NCBI RefSeq assembly: GCF_000003605.2
Contig: NW_003151126.1
Span: 1 to 22,431, forward strand
Direction of reading: 5' to 3'
From: Saccoglossus kowalevskii
Taxonomy: Eukaryota; Hemichordata; Enteropneusta; Harrimaniidae
Length of the DNA: 22,431 bases
The position numbers and the translations under genes were made by a program. A model generated the notes under the pieces. The model ran no database searches. It had not been told where the DNA came from and was given only the letters and a program-made list of their open reading frames with translations. Shown piece by piece: positions 1 through 10,529 of this stretch; within the stretch, counting starts at the first letter, position 1, and each line of letters opens with the position of its first letter.

Positions 1-38
1 TACACTATATGTAGTGTAATATGTGTCATTGCTGATGC
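1..38 (+). repeat. Type monomer, 38 bp
   Basis: This first copy matches the majority form over its full 38 bases and serves as the reference for variants named elsewhere. Bases 1-18 form an inverted repeat with 7-bp arms TACACTA and TAGTGTA around TATG. Bases 19-30 (ATATGTGTCATT) and 31-38 (GCTGATGC) form the linker. Common single-base variants inside the array are GTATG or TTATG for ATATG in the dyad centre, TAGCGTA for TAGTGTA, TGTGATATG for TGTAATATG, GTGTAATT for GTGTCATT, ATTACTG for ATTGCTG, and GCTCATGC for GCTGATGC. The choice of monomer start is arbitrary. Confidence 0.95.
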
Positions 39-190
39 TACATTATATGCAGTATAATATGTGTCATTGCTGATGCTACACTATATGTAGTGTAATATGT
101 GTCATTGCTGATGCTACACTATATGTAGAGTAATATGTGTCATTGCTGATACTACACTATATGTAGTGTAATATGTGTCATTGCTGATGC

Positions 191-226
191 TACACTACAT
201 GTAGCGTAATGTGTCATTGCTGATTC
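191..226 (+). repeat. 36-bp monomer variant (example)
   Basis: This copy has TAGCGTAATGTGTC in place of TAGTGTAATATGTGTC, a loss of 2 bp. It carries the CATG centre (CTACATGTAG) and is followed by GATTC in place of GATGC. The same combination recurs near 5092, 6181, 7792, 12752, 14992, 18333, 19792 and 22302, always a few monomers after the perfect palindrome. It marks the start of an eight-monomer module that some units lack. Confidence 0.9.
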
Positions 227-340
227 TACACTTTATGTAGCATAATATGTGTCATTGCTGATGCTGCACTACATGTAGCGTAATATGTGCCATTGCTGAT
301 GCTACACTATATGTAGTGTAATATGTGTCATTGCTGATGC

Positions 341-374
341 TACACTATATGTAGTCATGTGTCATTGCTGATGC
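341..374 (+). repeat. 34-bp monomer variant (example)
   Basis: This copy reads GTAGTCATGTGTC where the standard has GTAGTGTAATATGTGTC, a net loss of 4 bp. The loss removes the outer part of the right arm, so the dyad shrinks from 7-bp arms to ACTA/TAGT. The next copy (375-408) is also 34 bp. Such 34-mers recur at fixed places: the complete 45-monomer unit has six, in two adjacent pairs plus one before the GTGTTATT site and one just before the perfect palindrome. They are therefore inherited positions of the higher-order unit and not scattered deletions. Confidence 0.92.
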
Positions 375-1224
375 TACACTATATGTAGTCATGTGTCATT
401 GCTAATGCTACACTATATGTAGGGTAATATGTGTCATTGCTGATGCTACACTATATGTAGTGTAATATGTGTCATTGCTGATGCTACACTATATGTAGTG
501 TAATATGTGTCATTGCTGATGCTACACTATATGTAGTGTAATAAGTGTCATTGCTGATGCTACTCTATATGTAATGTAATATGTGTCATTGCTGATGCTA
601 CACTATATGTAGTGTAATATGTGTCATTTCTGATGCTACACTCTATGTAGCGTAATATGTGCAATTGCTGATGCTACACTGTATGTAGTGTAATATGTGT
701 CATTGCTGATACTACACTATATGTAGTCATGTGTCATTGCTGATGCTACACTATATGTAGTCATGTGTCATTGCTGATGCTACACTATATGTAGTGTAAT
801 ATGTGTCATTGCTGATGCTACACTATATGTAGTGTAATATGTTTAGTTGCTGATGCTACACTGTATGTAGTGTAATATGTGTCATTACTGATGCTACACT
901 ATATGTAGCGTAATATGTGTCATTGCTGATGCTACACTTTATGTAGTGTGATATGTGTCATTGCTGATGCTACACTATATGTAGCGTAATATGTGTCGTT
1001 GCTGATGCTACACTTTATGTAGTGTGATATGTGTCATTGCTGATGCTACACTATATGTAGTGTAATATGTGTCATTGCTGATGCTACACTATATGTAGTG
1101 TAATATGTGTCATTGCTGATGCTACACTGTATGTAGTGTAATATGTGTCATTGCTGATGCTACACTATATGTAGTGTAATATGTGTCATTGCTGATGCTA
1201 CACTATATGTAGAGTAATATGTGT

Positions 1225-1645
1225 CATTGCTGATGCTACACTATATGTAGTGCAATATGTGTCATTGCTGATGCTACACTATATGCAGTGTAATATGTGT
1301 CATTGCTGATGCTACACTATATGTAGTCATGTGTCATTACTGATGCTACACTATATGTAGCGTAATATGTGTCATTACTGATGCAACACTATATGTAGTC
1401 ATGTGTCATTACTGATGCTACACTATATGTAGGGTAACGTGTTATTACTGATGCTAAACTATATGTAGTCATGTGTCATTGCTGATGCTACATTATATGT
1501 AGCGTAATATGTGTCATTACTGATGCTGCACTGTATGTAGCGTAATATGTGTCATTACTGATGCTACACTATATGTAGTCATGTGTCATTACTGATGCTA
1601 CACTATATGTAGTCATGTGTCATTGCTGATGCTACACTATATGTA
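1225..1645. repeat. ATTACTG-rich segment, copy 1
   Basis: This segment aligns to 13796-14216 at an offset of 12571 bp. Both contain a series of rare variants in the same order: TGCAATATG, ATATGCAGTG, a 34-mer, ATTACTG, ATGCAACAC, AGGGTAACGTG, GCTAAAC, ACATTATATG and CTGCACTGTATG. The series is absent from the regular 45-monomer unit, so it is a separate sub-block of the satellite. Short monomers are more frequent here than elsewhere. Confidence 0.85.
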
Positions 1646-3022
1646 GCGTAATATGTGTCATTGCTGATGCTACACTATATATAGGGTAACATGTGTCATT
1701 ACTGATGCTACACTATATGTAGCGTAATATGTGTCATTGCTGATGCTACACTACATGTAGCGTAATATGTGTCATTGCTGATGCTGCACTACATGTAGCG
1801 TAATATGTGCCATTGCTGATGCTACACTATATGTAGTGCAATATGTGTCATTGCTGATGCTACACTATATGTAGTGTAATATGTGTCATTGCTGATGCTA
1901 CACTATATGTAGTGTAATATGTGTAATTGCTGATGCTACAATATATGTAGTGTAATATGTGTCATTGCTGATGCTACACTGTATCTAGTCATGTGTCATT
2001 GCTGATGCTACACTATATGTAATGTAATATGTGTTATTGCTGATGCTACACTATATGTAGTCATGTGTCATTGCTGATGCTACACTATATGTAGTGTAAT
2101 ATGTGTCATTGCTGATGCTACACTATATGTAGTGTAATATGTGTAGTTGCTGATGCTACACTGTATGTAGTGTAATATGTGTCATTACTGATGCTACACT
2201 ATATGTAGCGTAATATGTGTCATTGCTGATGCTACACTTTATGTAGTGTGATATGTGTCATTGCTGATGCTACACTATATGTAGCGTAATATGTGTCATT
2301 GCTGATGCTACACTTTATGTAGTGTGATATGTGTCATTGCTGATGCTACACTATATGTAGTGTAATATGTGTCATTGCTGATGCTACACTATATGTAGTG
2401 TAATATGTGTCATTGCTGATGCTACACTGTATGTAGTGTAATATGTGTCATTGCTGATGCTACACTATATGTAGTGTAATATGTGTCATTACTGATGCTA
2501 CACTATATGTAGCGTAATATGTGTCATTGCTGATGCTACACTCTATGTAGCGTAATATGTGTCATTGCTGATGCTACACTATATGTAGCGTAATATGTGT
2601 CATTGCTGATGCTACACTTTATGTAGTGTGATATGTGTCATTGCTGATGCTACACTATATGTAGTGTAATATGTGTCATTGCTGATGCTACACTATATGT
2701 AGTGTAATATGTGTCATTGCTGATGCTACACTGTATGTAGTGTAATATGTGTCATTGCTGATGCTACACTATATGTAGTGTAATATGTGTCATTGCTGAT
2801 GCTACACTATATGTAGTCATGTGTTATTGCTGATGCTACTCTATATGTAATGTAATATGTGTCATTGCTCATGCTACACTATATGTAGTGTAATATGTGT
2901 CATTGCTGATGCTACACTATATGTAGTGTAATATGTGTAATTGCTGATGCTACACTGTATGTAGTGTAATATGTGTCATTGCTGATGCTACACTATATGT
3001 AGTCATGTGTCATTGCTGATGC

Positions 3023-3040
3023 TACACTACATGTAGTGTA
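3023..3040. repeat. Perfect 18-bp palindrome, HOR marker (13 copies)
   Basis: TACACTACATGTAGTGTA equals its own reverse complement; the CATG centre removes the mismatch present in the standard TATG centre. It is directly followed by CTAAGTG, a variant seen only here and, within the C-rich patch, at 20143. Further copies start at 4941, 6029, 7641 (followed by CTTAG), 8307, 10512, 12638, 14841, 16525, 18181, 19641, 21325 and 22149. In every case the preceding monomer is a 34-mer. The next two carry GTGTAATT in most units. It occurs once per unit and was used to divide the array. Confidence 0.93.
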
Positions 3041-4958
3041 CTAAGTGTCATTGCTGATGCTACACTATATGTAGTGTAATATGTGTAATTGCTGATGCTA
3101 CACTGTATGTAGTGTAATATGTGTAATTGCTGATGCTACACTATATGTAGCGTAGTATGTGTCATTGCTGATGCTACACTATATGTAGTGTAATATGTGT
3201 CATTGCTGATGCTACACTATGTGTAGTGTAATAAGTGTCATTGCTGATGCTACTCTATATGTAATGTAATATGTGTCATTGCTGATGCTACACTATATGT
3301 AGTGTAATATGTGTCATTTATGATGCTACACTCTATGTAGCGTAATATGTGCAATTGCTGATGCTACTCTGTATGTAGTGTAATATGTGTCATTGCTGAT
3401 ACTACACTATATGTAGTCATGTGTCATTGCTGATGCTACACTATATGTAGTCATGTGTCATTGCTGATGCTACACTATATGTAGTGTAATATGTGTCATT
3501 GCTGATGCTACACTATATGTAGTGTAATATGTGTAGTTGCTGATGCTACACTGTATGTAGTGTAATATGTGTCATTACTGATGCTACACTATATGTAGCG
3601 TAATATGTGTCATTGCTGATGTTACACTGTATGTAGTGTAATATGTGTCATTGCTGATGCTACACTATATGTAGTGTAATATGTGTCATTGCTGATGCTA
3701 CACTATATGTAGTCATGTGTTATTGCTGATGCTACTCTATATGTAATGTAATATGTGTCATTGCTCATGCTACACTATATGTATTGTAATATGTGTCATT
3801 GCTGATGCTACACTGTATGTAGTGTAATATGTGTCATTGCTGATGCTACACTATATGTAGTGTAATATGTGTCATTGCTGATGCTACACTATATGTAGCG
3901 TAATATGTGTCATTGCTGATGCTACACTATATGTAGTGTAATATGTGTCATTGCTGATGCTACACTATATGTAGTGTAATATGTGTCATTGCTGATGCTA
4001 CACTGTATGTAGTGTAATATGTGTCATTGCTGATGCTACACTATATGTAGTGTAATATGTGTCATTGCTGATGCTACACTATATGTAGCGTAATATGTGT
4101 CATTGCTGATGATACACTCCATGTAGTGTAATATGTGTCATTGCTGATGCTACACTATATGTAGTGTAATATGTGTCATTGCTGATGCTACACTGTATGT
4201 AGTGTAATATGTGTCATTGCTGATGCTACACTATATCTAGTGTAATATGTGTCATTGCTGATGCTACACTATATCTATTGTATATGTGTCATTGCGGATG
4301 CTACACTATATGTAGTGTAATGTGTGTAATTGCTGATGCTACACTGTATGTAGTGTAATATGTGTCATTGCTGATCTCTACACTATATGTAGTGTAATAT
4401 GTGTCATTACTGATGCTACACTATATGTAGCGTAATATGTGTCATTGCTGATGCTACACTCCATGTAGCGTAATATGTGTCATTGCTGATGCTACACTAT
4501 ATGTAGCGTAATATGTGTCATTGCTGATGCTACACTTTATGTAGTGTGATATGTGTCATTGCTGATGCTACACTATATGTAGTGTAATATGTGTCATTGC
4601 TGATGCTACACTATATGTAGTGTAATATGTGTCATTGCTGATGCTACACTATATGTAGTGTAATATGTGTCATTGCTGATGCTACACTATATGTAGTGTA
4701 ATATGTGTCATTGCTGATGCTACACTATATGTAGTCATGTGTTATTGCTGATGCTACTCTATATGTAATGTAATATGTGTCATTGCTCATGCTACACTAT
4801 ATGTAGTGTAATATGTGTCATTGCTGATGCTACACCATATGTAGTGTAATATGTGTAATTGCTGATGCTACACTGTATGTAGTGTAATATGTGTCATTGC
4901 TGATGCTACACTATATGTAGTCATGTGTCATTGCTGACGCTACACTACATGTAGTGTA
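3041..4958. repeat. HOR unit, 51 monomers (short start, two GTGTTATT modules)
   Basis: The length of 1918 bp fits 51 monomers once five 34-mers, a 1-bp loss (near 4270) and a 1-bp gain (near 4376) are counted. The unit lacks the eight-monomer module, so ATAAGTG lies only 190 bp after the palindrome (3231). It contains GATGTTACAC near 3619, two GTGTTATT/TACTCT/GCTCATGC modules (near 3719 and 4740), and GATGATACACTCC near 4117. A disturbed patch lies at 4261-4380. Two rare variants near its end (CACCATATG, then GATGCGACAC just beyond it) are shared with the last unit of the window. Confidence 0.82.
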
Positions 4959-5219
4959 CTAAGTGTCATTGCTGATGCGACACTATATGTAGTGTAATAT
5001 GTGTAATTGCTGATGCTACACTGTATGTAGTGTAATATGTGTAATTGCTGATGCTACACTATATGTAGCGTAGTATGTGTCATTGCTGATGCTACACTAC
5101 ATGTAGCGTAATGTGTCATTGCTGATTCTACACTATATGTAGCGTAATATGTGTCATTGCTGATGCTGCACTACATGTAGCGTAATATGTGCCATTGCTG
5201 ATGCTACACTATATGTAGT
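4652..5219. repeat. Duplicated segment repeated at the right end of the window
   Basis: This aligns without indels to 21860-22427 at an offset of 17208 bp. Both copies carry the rare changes CACCATATG (near 4834 and 22042) and GATGCGACAC (near 4979 and 22187), seen nowhere else, as well as the perfect palindrome, the 36-mer and the CTGCAC/GTGCC monomers. Sharing private changes over such a distance implies recent copying of a long segment. Confidence 0.86.
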
Positions 5220-6046
5220 GTAATATGTGTCATTGCTGATGCTACACTATATGTAGTCATGTGTCATTACTGATGCTACACTATATGTAGCGTAATATGT
5301 GTCATTGCTGATGCTACACTTTATGTAGTGTGATATGTGTCATTGCTGATGCTACACTATATGTAGCGTAATATGTGTCATTGATGATGCTACACTTTAT
5401 GTAGTGTGATATGTGTCATTGCTGATGCTACACTATATGTAGTGTAATATGTGTCATTGCTGATGCTACACTATATGTAGTGTAATATGTGTCATTGCTG
5501 ATGCTACACTGTATGTAGTGTAATATGTGTCATTGCTGATGCTACACTGTATGTAGTGTAATATGTGTCATTGCTGATGCTACACTATATGTAGTGTAAT
5601 ATGTGTCATTGCTGATGCTACACTCTATGTAGCGTAATATGTGTCATTGCTGATGCTACACTCTATGTAGTGTAATATGTGTCATTGCTGATGCTACACT
5701 GTATGTAGTGTAATATGTGTCATTGCTGATGCTACACTGTATGTAGTGTAATATGTGTCATTGCTGATGCTACACTATATGTAGTGTAGTATGTGTCCTT
5801 ACTCATGCCACACTATATGGAATCATGTGTTATTGCTCATGCTACTCTATATGTAATGTAATATGTGTCATTGCTCATGCTACACTATATGTAGTGTAAT
5901 ATGTGTCATTGCTGATGCTACACTATATGTAGTGTAATATGTGTAATTGCTGATGCTACACTGTATGTAGTGTAATATGTGTCATTGCTGATGCTACACT
6001 ATATGTAGTCATGTGTCATTGCTGACGCTACACTACATGTAGTGTA
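4959..6046. repeat. HOR unit, 29 monomers (central module deleted)
   Basis: The length of 1088 bp fits 29 monomers. After the 36-mer, GATTC and GTGCC monomers, the order jumps from a 34-mer near 5258 to ATTACTG/TAGCG, skipping the ATAAGTG-to-TAGTT module found in complete units. The end is odd: 5788-5838 carries GTCCTTACTCATGCCAC and TATGGAATCATG, a cluster of private changes, followed by GCTCATGC on two successive monomers. Confidence 0.82.
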
Positions 6047-6161
6047 CTAAGTGTCATTGCTGATGCTACACTATATGTAGTGTAATATGTGTAATTGCTG
6101 ATGCTACACTGTATGTAGTGTAATATGTGTAATTGCTGATGCTACACTATATGTAGCGTAG

Positions 6162-7050
6162 TATGTGTCATTGCTGATGCTACGCTACATGTAGCGTAAT
6201 GTGTCATTGCTGATTCTACACTATATGTAGCATAATATGTGTCATTGCTGATGCTGCACTACATGTAGCGTAATATGTGCCATTGCTGATGCTACACTAT
6301 ATGTAGTGTAATATGTGTCATTGCTGATGCTACACTATATGTAGTCATGTGTCATTGCTGATGCTACACTATATGTAGTCATGTGTCATTGCTGATGCTA
6401 CACTATATGTAGGGTAATATGTGTCATTGCTGATGCTACACTATATGTAGTGTAATATGTGTCATTGCTGATGCTACACTATATGTAGTGTAATATGTGT
6501 CATTGCTGATGCTACACTATATGTAGTGTAATAAGTGTCATTGCTGATGCTACTCTATATGTAATGTAATATGTGTCATTGCTGATGCTACACTATATGT
6601 AGTGTAATATGTGTCATTTCTGATGCTACACTCTATGTAGCGTAATATGTGCAATTGCTGATGCTACACTGTATGTAGTGTAATATGTGTCATTGCTGAT
6701 ACTACACTATATGTAGTCATGTGTCATTGCTGATGCTACACTATATGTAGTCATGTGTCATTGCTGATGCTACACTATATGTAGTGTAATATGTGTCATT
6801 GCTGATGCTACACTATATGTAGTGTAATATGTGTAGTTGCTGATGCTACACTGTATGTAGTGTAATATGTGTCATTACTGATGCTACACTATATGTAGCG
6901 TAATATGTGTCATTGCTGATGCTACACTTTATGTAGTGTGATATGTGTCATTGCTGATGCTACACTATATGTAGCGTAATATGTGTCATTGCTGATGCTA
7001 CACTTTATGTAGTGTGATATGTGTCATTGCTGATGCTACACTATATGTAG
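6162..7050. repeat. Duplicated segment, copy 2 (pairs with 172-1060)
   Basis: This is the partner of 172-1060 at an offset of 5990 bp. It lies inside the 6047-7658 unit and keeps the regular monomer order, so it is the better reference of the two. It holds the perfect palindrome TACGCTACATGTAGCGTA at 6181-6198, where copy 1 has TACAC. Confidence 0.85.
6181..6198. repeat. Perfect palindrome with two CpGs (TACGC/GCGTA)
   Basis: TACGCTACATGTAGCGTA is fully self-complementary and contains a CpG in each arm. Related copies mostly read TACACTACATGTAGCGTA, which is mismatched at one pair. A second example lies at 18333-18350. The standard form TACAC...GTGTA differs from it by CpG-to-CpA in the left arm and CpG-to-TpG in the right arm, the two outcomes of cytosine deamination on either strand. 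It may be ancestral or a late reversion. Confidence 0.9.
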
Positions 7051-7658
7051 CGTAATATGTGTCATTGCTGATGCTACACTATATGTAGTGTAATATGTGT
7101 CATTGCTGATGCTACACTATATGTAGTGTAATATGTGTCATTGCTGATGCTACACTGTATGTAGTGTAATATGTGTCATTGCTGATGCTACACTATATGT
7201 AGTGTAATATGTGTCATTGCTGATGCTACACTATATGTAGCGTAATATGTGTCATTGCTGATGCTACACTTTATGTAGCGTAATATGTGTCATTGCTGAT
7301 GCTACACTATATGTAGTGTGATATGTGTCATTGCTGATGCTACACTATATGTAGTGTAATATGTGTCATTGCTGATGCTACACTATATGTAGTGTAATAT
7401 GTGTCATTGCTGATGCTACACTATATGTAGTGTAATATGTGTCATTGCTGATGCTACTCTATATGTAATGTAATATGTGTCATTGCTCATGCTACACTAT
7501 ATCTAGTGTAATATGTGTCATTGCGGATGCTACACTATATGTAGTGTAATGTGTGTAATTGCTGATGCTACACTGTATGTAGTGTAATATGTGTCATTGC
7601 TGATGCTACACTATATGTAGTCATGTGTCATTGCTGACGCTACACTACATGTAGTGTA

Positions 7659-8324
7659 CTTAGTGTCATTGCTGATGCTACACTATATGTAGTGTAATAT
7701 GTGTAATTGCTGATGCTACACTGTATGTAGTGTAATATGTGTAATTGCTGATGCTACACTATATGTAGCGTAGTATGTGTCATTGCTGATGCTACACTAC
7801 ATGTAGCGTAATGTGTCATTGCTGATTCTACACTATATGTAGCATAATATGTGTCATTGCTGATGCTCCAGTACATGTAGCGTAATATGTGCCATTGCTG
7901 ATGCTACACTATATGTAGTGTAATATGTGTCATTGCTGATGCTACACTATATGTAGTCATGTGTCATTGCTGATGCTACACTATATGTAGTCATGTGTCA
8001 TTGCTGATGCTACACTATATGTAGGGTAATATGTGTCATTGCTGATGCTACACTATATGTAGTGTAATATGTGTCATTGCTGATGCTACACTATATGTAG
8101 TCATGTGTTATTGCTGATGCTACTCTATATGTAATGTAATATGTGTCATTGCTCATGCTACACTATATGTAGTGTAATATGTGTCATTGCTGATGCTACA
8201 CTATATGTAGTGTAATATGTGTAATTGCTGATGCTACACTGTATGTAGTGTAATATGTGTCATTGCTGATGCTACACTATATGTAGTCATGTGTCATTGC
8301 TGATGCTACACTACATGTAGTGTA
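7659..8324. repeat. HOR unit, 18 monomers (27-monomer deletion)
   Basis: The length of 666 bp equals the complete unit minus 27 monomers, two of them 34-mers. The order runs normally through the 36-mer, GATTC, GTGCC, paired 34-mers and AGGGTAAT, then passes after one standard monomer to the GTGTTATT/TACTCT/GCTCATGC end module. A private CTCCAGTACATG (for CTGCACTACATG) lies near 7867. This is the shortest unit in the window. Confidence 0.85.
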
Positions 8325-8980
8325 CTAAGTGTCATTGCTGATGCTACACTATATGTAGTGTAATATGTGTAATTGCTGATGCTACACTGTATGTAGTGTA
8401 ATATGTGTAATTGCTGATGCTACACTATATGTCGCGTAGTATGTGTCATTGCTGATGCTACACTATATGTAGTGTAATATGTGTCATTGCTGATGCTACA
8501 CTATGTGTAGTGTAATAAGTGTCATTGCTGATGCTACTCTATATGTAATGTAATATGTGTCATTGCTGATGCTACACTATATGTAGTGTAATATGTGTCA
8601 TTTCTGATGCTACACTCTATGTAGCGTAATATGTGCAATGCTGATGCTACACTGTATGTAGTGTAATATGTGTCATTGCGGATACTACCCTATATGTAGT
8701 CATGTGTCATTGCTGATGCTACACTATATGTAGTCATGTGTCATTGCTGATGCTACACTATATGTAGTGTAATATGTGTCATTGCTGATGCTACACTATA
8801 TGTAGTGTAATATGTGTAGTTGCTGATGCTACACTGTATGTAGTGTAATATGTGTCATTACTGATGCTACACTATATGTAGCGTAATATGTGTCATTGCT
8901 GATGTTACACTGTATGTAGTGTAATATGTGTCATTGCTGATGCTACACTATATGTAGTGTAATATGTGTCATTGCTGATG

Positions 8981-9014
8981 CTACCCTATATGTAAACTCG
9001 TATCATTGCTGATG
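8981..9014 (+). repeat. Abnormal 34-bp monomer at a unit junction
   Basis: This copy reads CTACCCTATATGTAAACTCG and then TATCATTGCT, with the right dyad arm destroyed. The next monomer has GATGCTTCAC. These changes are private. The monomer sits where two unit fragments appear to be fused, and the 2240-bp offset match to 11245 begins inside it. Confidence 0.82.
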
Positions 9015-10039
9015 CTTCACTATATGTAGTGTGATATGTGTCATTGCTGATGCTACACTATATGTAGTGTAATATGTGTAATTGCTGATGCTACACTGTA
9101 TGTAGTGTAATATGTGTCATTGCTGATGCTACACTATATGTAGTCATGTGTCATTGCTGATGCTACACTATATGTAGTCATGTGTCATTGCTGATGCTAC
9201 ACTATATGTAGGGTAATATGTGTCATTGCTGATGCTACACTATATGTAGTGTAATATGTGTCATTGCTGATGCTACACTATATGTAGTGTAATATGTGTC
9301 ATTGCTGATGCTACACTATATGTAGTGTAATAAGTGTCATTGCTGATGCTACTCTATATGTAATGTAATATGTGTCATTGCTGATGCTACACTATATGTA
9401 GTGTAATATGTGTCATTTCTGATGCTACACTCTATGTAGCGTAATATGTGCAATTGCTGATGCTACACTGTATGTAGTGTAATATGTGTCATTGCTGATA
9501 CTACACTATATGTAGTCATGTGTCATTGCTGATGCTACACTATATGTAGTCATGTGTCATTGCTGATGCTACACTATATGTAGTGTAATATGTGTCATTG
9601 CTGATGCTACACTATATGTAGTGTAATATGTGTAGTTGCTGATGCTACACTGTATGTAGTGTAATATGTGTCATTACTGATGCTACACTATATGTAGCGT
9701 AATATGTGTCATTGCTGATGCTACACTTTATGTAGTGTGATATGTGTCATTGCTGATGCTACACTATATGTAGCGTAATATGTGTCATTGCTGATGCTAC
9801 ACTTTATGTAGTGTGATATGTGTCATTGCTGATGCTACACTATATGTAGTGTAATATGTGTCATTGCTGATGCTACACTATATGTAGTGTAATATGTGTC
9901 ATTGCTGATGCTACACTGTATGTAGTGTAATATGTGTCATTGCTGATGCTACACTATATGTAGTGTAATATGTGTCATTGCTGATGCTACACTATATGTA
10001 GCGTAATATGTGTCATTGCTGATGCTACACTCCATGTAG
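9005..10039. repeat. Duplicated segment (pairs with 11245-12279)
   Basis: This stretch of about 1035 bp aligns without indels to 11245-12279 at an offset of 2240 bp. It covers the paired 34-mers, AGGGTAAT (AAGGTAAT in the partner), the ATAAGTG module, TAGTT and the TTATG/TGTGAT monomers. At 10040 (TCCATGTAGC against TCCATGTAGT) the partner has lost three monomers, after which 10154-10598 aligns to 12280-12724 at an offset of 2126 bp. Confidence 0.83.
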
Positions 10040-10529
10040 CGTAATATGTGTCATTGCTGATGCTACACTATATGTAGCGTAATATGTGTCATTGCTGATG
10101 CTACACTGTATGTAGTGTAATATGTGTCATTGCTGATGCTACACTATATGTAGTGTAATATGTGTCATTGCTGATGCTACACTATATGTAGTGTAATATG
10201 TGTCATTGCTGATGCTACACTGTATGTAGTGTAATATGTGTCATTGCTGATGCTACACTATATGTAGTGTAATATGTGTCATTGCTGATGCTACACTATA
10301 TGTAGTCATGTGTTATTGCTGATGCTACTCTATATGTAATGTAATATGTGTCATTGCTCATGCTACACTATATGTAGTGTAATATGTGTCATTGCTGATG
10401 CTACACTATATGTAGTGTAATATGTGTAATTGCTGATGCTACACTGTATGTAGAGTAATATGTGTCATTGCTGATGCTACACTATATGTAGTCATGTGTC
10501 ATTGCTGATGCTACACTACATGTAGTGTA

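Larger units (their letters stand above)
172..1060. repeat. Duplicated segment, copy 1 (pairs with 6162-7050)
   Basis: This stretch aligns without indels to 6162-7050 at an offset of 5990 bp and carries the same ordered variants, including ATAAGTG at 541 (6531), CATTTCTG, GTGCAATT and TAGTT. The few differences noted include TACAC against TACGC at 191, TTATG against ATATG near 233, GCTAATG near 404, GTTTAG near 841, and GTCGTT near 998. The match breaks at 1061, where TGTAAT faces CGTAAT, and is soon lost. Confidence 0.85.
1..3040. repeat. Left section: HOR fragment plus rearranged monomers
   Basis: No copy of the perfect palindrome with CTAAG occurs before 3023, so this section lacks the usual unit marker. 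Bases 172-1060 follow the normal order (36-mer, GTGCC monomer, paired 34-mers, AGGGTAAT, ATAAGTG at 541, GTGCAATT, paired 34-mers, TAGTT, TTATG/TGTGAT). Bases 1225-1645 are a distinct stretch rich in ATTACTG and 34-mers. Around 1740-1830 the CATG/GTGCC series reappears, and 2141-2500 repeats 841-1200 at an offset of 1300 bp. The section reads as several pieces of the unit joined by unequal exchange. Confidence 0.75.
6047..7658. repeat. HOR unit, 43 monomers (near complete)
   Basis: The length of 1612 bp fits the complete 45-monomer unit minus one 38-mer and one 34-mer. The loss is near 7440, where TACTCT follows a standard monomer without the 34-mer and GTGTTATT normally found there. A GCGGATGC...AATGTGTGTAATT variant near 7520-7560 is shared with 4290-4330. 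The palindrome at the end is followed by CTTAG in place of CTAAG. Confidence 0.85.
8325..10529. repeat. HOR unit, 59 monomers (doubled central module)
   Basis: The length of 2205 bp fits 59 monomers with nine 34-mers and a 1-bp loss near 8639 (GTGCAATGCTG). It starts in the short form (ATAAGTG at 8515) and then, after GATGTTAC and the abnormal monomer at 8981-9014, contains a second ATAAGTG module (9330) before the end module. It looks like two units fused near 8980-9010. Confidence 0.82.

Noticed and set aside
1-18. NrdR-box-like palindrome (bacterial ribonucleotide reductase regulator, acaCwAtATaTwGtgt)
   Set aside because: ACACTATATGTAGTGT fits that consensus at all but one position, but hundreds of tandem copies without any gene and with HOR structure indicate a eukaryotic satellite. 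The resemblance is most likely chance.
411-430. Telomere-like TAGGGTAA
   Set aside because: It is a single-base variant (AGGGTAAT) of the monomer that recurs once per unit and never in tandem TTAGGG runs.
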